In this document: piece by piece, positions 1 through 8,868 of the stretch
Position numbering within the stretch: the first letter of the stretch is position 1
Layout of the letters: the number at the start of each line of letters is the position of its first letter
Assembly: GCA_918807975.1 (NCBI GenBank)
Contig: OU964926.1
Span: 19,661,996-19,725,995 of the forward strand
DNA length: 64,000 bases
Source: Aplidium turbinatum
Taxonomy: Eukaryota > Chordata > Ascidiacea > Aplousobranchia > Polyclinidae
Direction: 5' to 3'
Notes under the pieces: model-generated
The model's database searches: none
What the model was told of the DNA's origin: nothing
Seen by the model: only the letters and a program-made list of their open reading frames with translations
Position numbers and translations under genes: made by a program

Positions 1-165
1 CCCCCTTGGAAACTCATGACAAAGACATGACTCCACCAAACATATAGGGTGAAACTACTTTCATACCTTTGCTTTACTGTTCACACACTTCAATCCACAT
101 GTTTTGGTCAATTCCTCTTTGTCATGAGTTGCCAAGGGGGGGGGGGGGGACTTGTATACCAGCTC
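1..165. repeat. Edge-truncated copy of a palindromic foldback element
   Basis: The first 40 bases contain CTTGGAAACTCATGACAAAG, and bases 117-160 contain the opposite arm (TTTGTCATGAGTTGCCAAGG, a G-run, then ACTTGTATACC). The same words form the two arms of the complete 213-bp palindromic element at 23189-23401. Here the arms are in the reverse order, so this is a rearranged pair or two partial copies cut by the window edge. Confidence 0.6.
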
Positions 166-511
166 CGAAATGTCCATTACATAACAAAAGTGTTTTACAG
201 ACTCAATATCTCACTCCTTTTATCAACCGTGCAAAAAATTCATATTTCTGTACATTTGATGTGACAGTATAATCCCCGAAGATCTTTAAAAAGGAAGAAT
301 GTTATCTAATAATTCAACATGCATCCGTATATCCTACCCAGCACTAAACAGTCAGCGTAAATACAGCAAGCACACAAAATTGTACACTTTCATCAAAGGA
401 AAAAGAGTTTCTGCTCACACTCAGCACTGTTTCAAATTGTGCTTTATATAGACTACACAGCTACATTGTCATTTGTACTTACAGAAAAGTAATGTTAATT
501 AAGCCTTGACA
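166..511. other. No feature recognised
   Basis: AT-rich sequence downstream of the minus-strand transposase-like gene. It may hold the 3' end of that element, but I found no terminal inverted repeat and no coding signal. Confidence 0.5.
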
Positions 512-712
512 TCATGATTTATTTTGGAAAGACAACCATTTTGTGTGTAATTTTTCTTTGCATCCAGCTGAAAGGTGATATTGCCCTCGAGTGGTAGCAA
601 GCGTGGGAACATCAATCATGCACAGAACATGCTGGAAGGGAACCCAGCAAACATCTTCATGTTGTGGCCAATGAAATGATCGAGAAGGACCATTTGGGTG
701 CATGCACTCAAC
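512..712 (-). pseudogene. Detached C-terminal piece of the DDE-like transposase
   Basis: This minus-strand stretch stays in the same frame as the 791-codon ORF next to it, beyond that ORF's TAA at 713-715. It encodes MHPNGPSRSFHWP, then DVCWVPFQHVLC and a short tail. From memory of this family, an HP-GPSxSFxWP segment followed by a valine-rich strand is its usual C-terminus. The stop therefore removes about 66 residues of a longer protein. The stop could be a true mutation, a sequencing error or a sense allele elsewhere in the population. Confidence 0.6.
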
Positions 713-3088
713 TTAGGTGTCATCGTTTATTCCATCAACTTTTTTCACAACACCAATGTACCATTTTTGGTCATACACAATGCAAACAAATTGACCTTCC
801 GCTATTTGCAGTGGTGAAGATATAGTTGAATCTGATTGTGATGTTGTCACCAAAGCAAATTGTGCATCACTGCTTACTCTTTTCATCCCTAATCTCCCAG
901 AGTTGAGTGGCTTGAAGTAGTGGAATCCACGAGTTCCTTTGATGGTCGTAGCGTGAATAAATCGATCATTAAGTTGTATTTTAAAATTATCTAATTCTTG
1001 TTTAGAAAGTTGAAAAAATGAGATATTTGGCAATTTTTCTGTGCAATGTGTGATCATAGCAGTAATATTAGTGATCTGATCGCTTAATGGTCTTCTAAGA
1101 CTCTCCATTGCAGTACTACGTTTAACGGTGCCACCAATGCCATCACAAGGTGATTTACCATGGCTGGTGGCAAAAAAAGACCAAGCTGCTTTAACACCAA
1201 AATCATTTTCATGTTGGCAGAGGTTAGAAAAAGATTTTTTGTTTTTATATTGTGCTGCACACCCATCAGTAAAGTATTCTACACTTTGGAGATTTTGGAT
1301 CTTTATTCTCAGAAATTCAATCGTTTTCTTCTGAATTAGGTAAACCATCACAACATCATGTTGTAATTCTTCAGAAAGAAAGCAGATACTCGTATGTTTC
1401 CATTCATTATCATCAGTTTTGTAGTAACATACGACAGGGTGTACAGTGCATGTTTGATGAGTCCAGTGGAAACCCTGGGCTTCATCTTGGACATGAAATG
1501 CATAGTTTTCAGCGAAGTCCATTAAAACAATAGCTGTGCTTCTATCAAGTAATTCTTTTTTCTGTTTTAAATAGGAAGACTGTGCATGACAAATGAAGTG
1601 GTGTGGTATTAGTTTCAAAATTTTAGAAATAAGTAATTCAATAAATTCTGTAACTGGTAACTGTTGTGATGTTAGTTCAGTTCGATCGACAGTAGTCCAT
1701 TGTTTAAAAGAAATTTCTTCATGTGTGCCTTCAAATTTGTTGCTGACAAGTTGTCGAATTACTTCCACACCAGGGCATTGGTCACATCGTTGTAGCATAC
1801 ATTCTTTATTGTTCACGTTACAAACTGCAAGTCCAATTAGCTCTTTGTATGTTTCTTCGATTTGAGCAGAATGCAACAAAAGGGCAACGTTCTGGTGTAT
1901 AGTACATACACAGACAGAATGTGTCCCTGATGCTCCAGCACCGACACACCATTTTGGCCTCAGAGTACAAAATGTTGAAAATCCAATATTCGTTTCTGGG
2001 TTTTGGTCTTTAAATGCTACATAAAGCTCTTTTAACGTGCACAGTAGTAACCTCTTTTGTTCGTATTGGTTCTTTCTTATGCTAATGCGATCCTTCATCC
2101 CAGGCATCACTCTGGTATTTTCATTATTCTGATAAAACTGCTTTACTTTTTCAACAATATCTTCTGAAAGAGATTTTCCTTTGCGAGGCAATGGCAATGA
2201 ACAAATACCGCTGGATTTTTCAAGCGAACAAGCTATCCTAACCATTCGTTCGCTAACAGAAAACTCTTCTGCAATCTTCTTTCTAGACCAGTTACTAGGT
2301 GCCATTGTTAGAACTTGAATTTTTTGAGCTCTAGTGCAATCACTGTTAATTTTTTGTTTCATTTTAAAAATCATATCTTCAAATGATTTATTTTTGTTTT
2401 CATTATCGTTGTTCTTGGTGCTGTCACATTCCTCCTGCAGTTTTGCATCATCAAAATTTAGCGCATTAGATATTTTTGCACGAAATGAATGATTAATTAG
2501 GTCTAGTTTTCTCTTGCCATATTTTACTTTACTAGCTGAAGGAATACTGTGTAATTTGATTGGTGACTCTCCAATTTGTTGCAAAGTTTCATTGATATTG
2601 TTAAATGATTCATTAGAATTTACGCTGCATTTGATTTCATCGATTTCGCTATCAGTGGAACTGGAAACTTCATTGAATGTGTTCTCGGCAGTTTGCTCTA
2701 TGGCTTCTAGAATCTTTGCTTTGCAATTGATGCATATTTTATTTCCTGGAGCAACATTCAAATGACTGAGTCGAGATTTGATGGCATAATAAAATTCCAA
2801 AGATATAGGACGCAAACTTTTATTCTTGATAGGTTTTCTGTGAATGTGAAATGGATCACAACATTTTGTTTTTAGAGCTGAATAACGGTCAAGATAGCTG
2901 TACTTGTGGAAAATACAAATACAACGCAGAAAACATTCCGATCCTGTTTCTGCTGCAACACGAATATTCAGTAGCTCTCTCTCATCGATAGGCAAATCGT
3001 CCATAGCTAATACACCCTGCTTTTGTGTAGCATATGACTTCTTGTGACATTCTGTGTTTAGTAGGGCACCAACACTACAAGTCTCCAT
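713..3088 (-). CDS. DDE-like transposase of a widespread unnamed metazoan family
   Basis: A 791-codon uninterrupted ORF. Residues 25-130 are Cys/His-rich (CFLRCICIFHKY, CCDPFHIH, CINCKAK), suggesting zinc binding. Residues near 250-300 hold a helix-turn-helix (NWSRKKIAEEFSVSERMVRI). A second Cys cluster follows (GTHSVCVCTIHQN, CDQCPG). The catalytic-looking core has IVLMDFAENY near residue 524, YFTDGCAAQYKN near 606 and HGKSPCDGIGGTVKR near 648, a spacing that fits an RNase-H-fold acidic triad. I recognise the protein as one of many similar, unnamed proteins in cnidarians, molluscs, insects and tunicates, which I infer to be transposases. No superfamily name is safe. I could not find terminal inverted repeats. 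The C-terminal segment lies beyond an in-frame TAA. A domesticated gene is the alternative. Confidence 0.65.
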   Translation of the reverse strand: METCSVGALLNTECHKKSYATQKQGVLAMDDLPIDERELLNIRVAAETGSECFLRCICIFHKYSYLDRYSALKTKCCDPFHIHRKPIKNKSLRPISLEFYYAIKSRLSHLNVAPGNKICINCKAKILEAIEQTAENTFNEVSSSTDSEIDEIKCSVNSNESFNNINETLQQIGESPIKLHSIPSASKVKYGKRKLDLINHSFRAKISNALNFDDAKLQEECDSTKNNDNENKNKSFEDMIFKMKQKINSDCTRAQKIQVLTMAPSNWSRKKIAEEFSVSERMVRIACSLEKSSGICSLPLPRKGKSLSEDIVEKVKQFYQNNENTRVMPGMKDRISIRKNQYEQKRLLLCTLKELYVAFKDQNPETNIGFSTFCTLRPKWCVGAGASGTHSVCVCTIHQNVALLLHSAQIEETYKELIGLAVCNVNNKECMLQRCDQCPGVEVIRQLVSNKFEGTHEEISFKQWTTVDRTELTSQQLPVTEFIELLISKILKLIPHHFICHAQSSYLKQKKELLDRSTAIVLMDFAENYAFHVQDEAQGFHWTHQTCTVHPVVCYYKTDDNEWKHTSICFLSEELQHDVVMVYLIQKKTIEFLRIKIQNLQSVEYFTDGCAAQYKNKKSFSNLCQHENDFGVKAAWSFFATSHGKSPCDGIGGTVKRSTAMESLRRPLSDQITNITAMITHCTEKLPNISFFQLSKQELDNFKIQLNDRFIHATTIKGTRGFHYFKPLNSGRLGMKRVSSDAQFALVTTSQSDSTISSPLQIAEGQFVCIVYDQKWYIGVVKKVDGINDDT

Positions 3089-3685
3089 CTTCAGTGTGTA
3101 GTTTAAGTTATTTTACAGCTAGAGTACTCTTACAATCAATAGGTTACATACACTTTTTAAGAAAAATCTGCAAAAATATTTTTTTATTTCAATTCATCAT
3201 AGCTTGAAAACAAAGAAATAAGTCATGGCAACATTTAAAACAAAGCAACTCCGTAACAAGACCTTTCATTTGAGCCATTACTCAACTTTCTAGCTGCTAT
3301 GCACTGGATGCTATATGCTTTCAAAGTTAGTGTTACGCATGAATGCACACACTCTCACCCCTGGACTGAGACCCCCGTAATTAACCCATTCGAAGATTAA
3401 AAGTGTCAAAACGGCTGAAAACCTCTTAAACATAACTTGGAGCATTATTATGCCAAGTTTCATGACAACACCACTTAATACAAGAAAGATATTCCATATT
3501 TTGCATTAATGTTCATAAAAAATAATGTACGTTCCGCTTCAGTAGTTACAAAACCACTAAATTTTGAAAGTCCGTAACTTCGTCATTTCTTGACTAATTT
3601 CAAAAAAAAAATTGTGTTGGAATCAGCGTTGTTTACTCTACAAGCACACAAAATTTCAGGAACATCTGAGAGATTGGGTTAAATG
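3089..3685. other. No feature recognised
   Basis: Region 5' of the minus-strand DDE-like ORF. It probably contains that element's promoter and terminus, but no TIR, TATA box or exon could be supported. Confidence 0.4.
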
Positions 3686-3689
3686 GCCT

Positions 3690-4400
3690 GGATCACTTGA
3701 CAGAGAATGACCCGGATGTGAAGCAGCGGTGGCAACAAGGGCAAGATTGGGCTGGGCAAAGTTCAGGGAATGTGGGGAAATGTTGTATGGCAGAAAATTC
3801 TCACTAAGGATGAAAGGGAAAGTATATCGGAGCTGTGTGCGGCCTGCAATGCTATATGGTAGCGAGACATAGATATTGAGAGAGAGTGAACTGGCAATCC
3901 TGAGAAGAACGGAAAGGTCAATGGTGAGAGCAATGTGTGGGGTGAAAACGAGAAGGGAAAAAAGGACTGAAGAATTGTTGGATATGCTAGAGATGAGAGA
4001 GACCATAGACCAACTGGCAAGGGCAAATGGAGTAAGATGGTATGGACATGTGATAAGGAGGGAGGAAGGAAGTTTTCTTAGAAAGGCACTAGATCTAAAG
4101 GTGGATGGGAAGAGGAAACGCGGTCGTCCAAGAAGAACGTGGAAACAACAAGTGAAGAATGAATTTAAAAAAGTTGGACTGAAGGAGGAAGATGCAAGGG
4201 ACAGGGTGAAATGGAGAAAAGGGATTAAAACAATTGCTGCGCGGAAACAATCGGCCACCCCCACTAGTGGGGAACAAGCCGACGATGGATTATGATGATG
4301 CAATGTAAATGATTCTCCACCAGAGGAAAGAAGCTTTGTGTAACTCATATATCAAGGACTGTGAGAGATGATGAACCCATACTCGAAACTGACCGGATGG
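3690..4400 (+). mobile_element. LINE (non-LTR retrotransposon) 3' end, 5'-truncated
   Basis: Reading from about 3722 the plus strand encodes the C-terminal part of a non-LTR reverse transcriptase ORF: RARLGWAKFRECGEMLYGRK, VYRSCVRPAMLYGSET, an in-frame TAG (3870-3872) where the family normally has Trp, then LRESELAILRRTERSMVRAM, VRWYGHVIRREEG and KRKRGRPRRTW. These words are typical of the thumb and C-terminal region of LINE ORF2 proteins. The ORF ends near 4293 and is followed by a short 3' UTR-like segment with ATGATGATG runs near 4290 and 4404, as in LINEs with a simple-repeat tail. It is a dead 5'-truncated copy. Confidence 0.85.
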
Positions 4401-4981
4401 GTCATGATGATGATGTAAACGATTTTGCCCACAATTTTTGTATGCACTTTTTATTAAAATACACATTGTGAAATCGCAAAGTCTCATTACTGTAATAAAA
4501 ACAGCAGCAAGACAAAAAATTGTGTCTAGTATACTTATGCACGCCATCCTGAATTTTATCTGCAGCTCTGGTTTGAACATGCAAGTGGGCGATAAAATTT
4601 TGCGGATTGTGAATCCTAAAAAATCAACCAGCAGTTTGTGAATGAACATACAACTAAAAACAACAGACAGGAAATAAAACAACAGTTTGTGTATATATGA
4701 TTGTATGTGTTGTGCACTATCAATCAATGGATCACTCTGTACTCTCAATCTGCGCTATTGATCGACTAACCCGCAACACTAACCTTAACCTCGGACCCCC
4801 AACTCCAGAAAACACTAATTGATTGTGCAATACACGTGCATACATTGGCACTGATGCATCCAGAAGTTTGGTTTTGTATTTTTTGGTGATATACTGCTTG
4901 GCAGTTGACATAACACCAATACAAAGCCAAAACATTCCATAAAATGCACTGTTTTTTTTTACCCCAAATCAACGAATTTTA
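4401..4981. other. No gene; short palindrome next to a MITE
   Basis: No coding signal is supported. At 4951-4990 a T-run plus TACCCCAA faces TTGGGGATA plus an A-run, forming a small palindrome at the left border of the MITE at 4982-5341. Confidence 0.4.
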
Positions 4982-5341
4982 TTGGGGATAAAAAAAAACA
5001 CCTCATTAATAATTTACACAAACATTTGGAGGCCCCAGTCTTTGTTGCATCTAGTAGCCTCACAACATAGTACTCACAATATAACATTAAAACATTCATA
5101 CTACCTATCACTAAAATTTAGCAAAAACCTTTAATAAACTCCTCCAAACCTTTTTTTGCACCCTTTGCTGGCCATATTTACTCTATTTAACATAGCTCTT
5201 CTTTGTCAAATCCAATCTTTTTCCTCTACCGGTCTACCCCTCCAAGTAATCTCCAAAGAACACTTAAACAGACAATAAAAAAGTTGAGTGAATATCTACT
5301 CATTTTAGATGTGAGATGGTAAGTGTTTTTTTTTACCCCAA
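4982..5341. mobile_element. TA-flanked MITE, about 360 bp
   Basis: The left end TTGGGGATAAAAAAAAACAC is mirrored by the right end GTG, a T-run and TACCCCAA. Both ends abut a TA (4980-4981 and 5342-5343), which would fit a Tc1/mariner-type insertion. The interior has no coding capacity. The A/T runs make the terminal match less specific than for other elements here. Confidence 0.45.
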
Positions 5342-5454
5342 TAACCCCACTTGACTATAATAATAATCGTGTTTTTATTTGCGCCCATTGCGATAACATA
5401 CAGTACACTACGATCACAGATGCGATACAACAGACGACAGGAAGCAGCGAAGTG

Positions 5455-5605
5455 ACATATAGTCTTCGAGTCAACTGCTCCCCTTATTTTGGCTTGCCAT
5501 TAAGTGTCTTTCGCCGAGACACTGCCGCGTGCTCTGGAGCGGTGTCAAACCCACGCCCTTTCGAGCGTCGCGCAGACGTTCTCACCACTCGGCTACGCAG
5601 CGCAG
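5455..5605 (-). repeat. tRNA-derived SINE, family B
   Basis: The reverse complement begins GCGTAGCCGAGTGGTGAGAA (A-box-like, as in a tRNA-Leu/Ser head), has a B-box-like GGGTTTGACACC, and continues into ACGCGGCAGTGTCTCGGC and AAGACACTTA. The tail GTGTCTCGGCAAGACACTT recurs at 14080, 15210, 38310 and 55950. The head is too degenerate to be a tRNA gene. Confidence 0.65.
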
Positions 5606-6273
5606 CCAAAGTGTTAGCCTATGTATTTATAAAAATTATACTAAAAAACTTAGAAGAAAATTGAATAAATGTTTTAAATCATAATTTACAATGTAGGCTA
5701 ATAATGAATAGGAACAACAACTCATCGTGAAGTATCAATATTATTTTTTAAAAGAAAATGGGGCTTACATAGGTTTTAAGTTACAGTACCTACCGGTATC
5801 GTAGCTCTTGAGTATCGTAGCTCTACATTTTACAGTAGTGTTCTTGCAAGCTCAGTATTACATTGGATGCATAAATGTAATTGACAGCCAGAGTTTAAAG
5901 TCAATATCCAATTATCCATGATGTCTTAACAAGCCATTATGATGCGGCATTTTTTTTTACTTTTTATGTTTTTCTCATTTTGTTTGCCACCATCTTATCT
6001 GCCACATATGGCTGTTTTCATTTTGCTACCGCAGCCTTTTAAACAAGCCATTTCTGACAAATTCCCTGTAAATTTTAGAAGTTCTGCATCGTTTGTTCTG
6101 CTCACCTACTGTTTTGTCAGTCATTGATCCACTGGCTGGCAAAGTACTTGCTATAACATGCTAATAGATGGTGGCCTCTTATAGGTGATTGGTCTGAAAA
6201 GTTGATTTATTCATGGTTATACTACAAAGTTATAATTATGTTTGCTTTGCAAGACTCAATTCTCAAAGTAATA
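5606..6273. other. No feature recognised
   Basis: AT-rich. A first exon of the ANKZF1 gene could be hidden here, but nothing could be supported. The M-rich hydrophobic ORF at 5939-6127 looks like chance. Confidence 0.4.
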
Positions 6274-6324
6274 CAGTAGAATTCGCCTATAACGGCACCT
6301 CTAGGGGATTTGCAAAAACTGACG

Positions 6325-6546
6325 TTATAGCCGAATTGACGTTATAGACGAACTACTGCAAACTATTTCCAAAACTGTCTTTTGATTAAAGAAAGAGGTG
6401 TTGAAGAAAGAGATTGTTTGCAATGATGACCTCGGAATTTCATATTCTTTTGCAAGCTCTGATACGCTTGTAGCCTTACCGCTGTTGAATCGGCTAACAA
6501 TTTCATATTTTTTCCAAAGAGGGAAATGTCTTCGTTTGTTTGGCAT
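6325..6546 (-). pseudogene. pogo/Tigger transposase N-terminal HTH remnant
   Basis: The minus strand encodes MPNKRRHFPLWKKYEIVSRF, then GKATSVSELAKEYEIPRSSLQ. This matches the CENP-B/Psq-type helix-turn-helix at the start of pogo-like transposases (basic start, 'EI' helix, 'LAKEY-I-xSxxxxI' recognition helix). After about 45 residues the similarity stops, and the DDE catalytic domain is absent. It lies just inside the left TIR of the Tigger element, in the minus orientation, which supports the assignment. Confidence 0.75.
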
Positions 6547-6993
6547 TTTGCTTCAGAGATCTCTTTCGACAACTGTAGGCTACTGTGTAACACTGCGGCT
6601 TCTAGTTTATACAGTACTGCACGTACATTCGTACAACTGTTGCTTTGAGAAATAGTTTTTCACGCGGGAAAAAAAAGTTAATTCAGTTCATTAGTTTATA
6701 CATTACTGCACGTACAACTGTTGCTTTGAGTTGGTTAAAGGTCAGCTGTAGAGCTGCTTTTTACACGTGATAGTTTTTCACGCGGGAAAAAAGTTAATTC
6801 AGTTAATTAAAGTCCCTGCTGCGAACGACGTAGTAAAACAAAGGGAAGACATTTTGCAAGCAGCAGCGCTAACAGGATTAAAAGACTGACCGTTCGTGGT
6901 GATGGGTGATGGCTTAAAGTGACGTTATAAACGAACAAAAGACGTCTGGGGACCAATAAAGGGTGCTGTTACATGCGAATTGACGTTATAGGC

Positions 6994-8669
6994 CAGTGGT
7001 TCCCAAAGTATGGGTCGCGACCCAAACATGGGTCGCGAAGGGTCAGAAAATGGGTCGTGCAGAGACGATCTAAATCTGCCAAAATAGGACTGTTGTAAAT
7101 TAATTTATAAAGAAACTTTTTTTTCTTCTATTGAGTTGTTTTAATGCCAACATCGACAGTATCATTGCATCCTACACTTTTATTTGGCTTCTCTTCTATC
7201 AATCAATTATGGCCAACAGTTTTACCGGCATTCAAGTCACTTCCTTCAACAAATCACGTTAAACGTAGATTACTCTCTGAGAACTTTGACAATTTAAGAT
7301 TTCTGAACTATTTTTTTAATTTGAAGTTAATTTTTATCTGCGACCCTGGTTGCAGGGAAGCCGCTACGTAGGCTGTGTTATAAAATGTTGTCAAACGAAT
7401 ACAAAGAAGAACAAGAAGAGACATCCGACATGTGCAAAAAAATGTGCGTAGGCTATTTTTAAGCACCAAGAAGAGGCACTGAAGCCAAACCGGTTTGACT
7501 CTACAACGAATCCAGCACTTTTACTTACTCTCTGAGCAAGACGAGCTACAGTAGGCTACACCACTGTACAACTGGTTGTCTGTGTCTTGTTTATAGCAGG
7601 CATTTAAATAATCGGGAATCCCAGCGTCAAATGTCTGTCTCGCTAAACGGAATTCCTTTACCATATTATACTGCAAACCCAACTTACCTTGGAGTAAAAC
7701 TTGACCGGCAGTTGACCTACAGACCCCACATGGAGTCACTCCGTGCCAAGGTTACCTCGAGAAATAACTTCTTGAGAAGCCTTGCAGGAACAGGATGGGG
7801 AGCCCGAGCATCAACCTTGCGTACAAGTGCACTAGCCTTGGTCTACAGCTCAGCCAAATATGCCACAGCTGTGTGGAACCGTAGCAGAAACACAAAAAAG
7901 ATGGATGTATGCATTAACGACACCTTGCGCATCATCACTGGCTGTCTCCGCCCCACACCTACTGCTTATCTACCAACTTTGGCTGGCATTGCTCCTGCTC
8001 ATGTCCGTAGGGAAGAAGCCTCTCACAAACTGGCTTTGCATGCAAGACTCGATCCTCAACACCTTCTCCACAGTCACTCCCAAAGATATGGACCAGTCAG
8101 GCTTCAACGCCTGTCATCAACCATTTCATCGATATGCTACACCGCTTGTGGATAAGAACTTCAGCTGCATGGAGACATGGGCCCAGGAATGGAACGAGCT
8201 GCCACATATCCCTCCCCAGTTTTCAGTTATACCAGCACTCTCCATCCCTCCTGGAGCAGACCTCTCAAGAAAGGCATGGGTCACATCGAACAGGATCAGA
8301 TGTGACGTTGGCTGCACTGGAGCTAATCTGTTTAGGTGGGGGTTGCACAATACGCCGATATGTGTCTGCGGAGCGGTAGAACAAACAATGCTACACATAT
8401 TCCACGAATGTCCCATCTTACGGCCTCCAAGTGGAAACATCGGTACCGTATTTGACAACCGGACCCAACTACCGTATCATGGCTACACGATGAGGCATTG
8501 CCAATCTAAGCTACTACAAGTCAAACGAGAGAAGAAGAAGAAGCAGGCAAACATTGCAAAAACAGTATAGACTGCTGAAATTGTTTATACAGATTTTCTG
8601 CGTCTTGGGTCGCGAGATGTTCACCAAACTCATATTTGGGTCGCGCTCAAAAAAGTTTGGGAACCACTG
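6994..8669. mobile_element. Non-autonomous hAT element nested in the Tigger element
   Basis: The termini CAGTGGTTCCCAAA (6994) and TTTGGGAACCACTG (8656-8669) form a hAT-type TIR. Exact 8-bp target duplications TTATAGGC lie at 6986-6993 and 8670-8677. Subterminal GGGTCGCG motifs occur at both ends. No hAT transposase is visible. The interior from about 7590 to 8570 is a LINE fragment, so this is a carrier or later-invaded element. The target itself is Tigger sequence (GACGTTATAGGC), which proves the order of insertion. Confidence 0.92.
7590..8570 (+). mobile_element. LINE reverse-transcriptase C-terminal fragment
   Basis: The plus strand encodes HLNNRESQRQMSVSLNG, PTYLGVKLDRQLTY, LRSLAGTGWGA, RTSALALVYSSAKYATAVW, LRIITGCLRPTPTAYLPTLA and GIAPAHVRREEA. 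These are typical of the ORF2 C-terminal region of jockey/I-like LINEs in marine invertebrates. The frame shifts once near 8100-8130 and continues as WAQEWNELPHI, RIRCDVGCTGANLFRWGL and CVCGAVEQTMLHIFHECP, the last being the C-terminal zinc-knuckle-like motif. It is a 5'-truncated, decayed copy lying entirely inside the hAT element at 6994-8669. Confidence 0.85.
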
Positions 8670-8868
8670 TTATAGGCGATGCTGTTGTAGCCGAACTACA
8701 ATGTACGTAAAAGATAGGAATTCTGCCGGGACCGAGCGAAATGTGACGTAATAGGCGAATTGACGTTATAAACGAAGCCGTTATAGGCGAATTCTACTGT
8801 ATTACCATGGCGTTTCGATGTATAAAAATGTATATTTATCAGTTTAAACCATGAAACATTGCTTCTAG

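Larger units (their letters stand above)
6274..8799. mobile_element. Defective pogo/Tigger DNA transposon
   Basis: The ends are perfect 23-bp inverted repeats starting CAGTAGAATTCGCCTATAAC (6274-6296 and 8777-8799). Each is directly flanked by TA (6272-6273 and 8800-8801), the pogo/Tc1-mariner target duplication. GACGTTATAG motifs recur as subterminal repeats near both ends. The interior keeps a remnant of the transposase DNA-binding domain (6325-6546, minus) and has been invaded by a hAT element (6994-8669) that itself carries a LINE fragment. Confidence 0.9.

Noticed and set aside
3656-4348. 230-codon minus-strand ORF opposite the LINE
   Set aside because: Shadow of the LINE ORF2 fragment on the plus strand, which has clear family motifs.
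5939-6127. Small hydrophobic ORF, possible first ANKZF1 exon
   Set aside because: No similarity to the ANKZF1 N-terminus and no convincing splice donor in frame.
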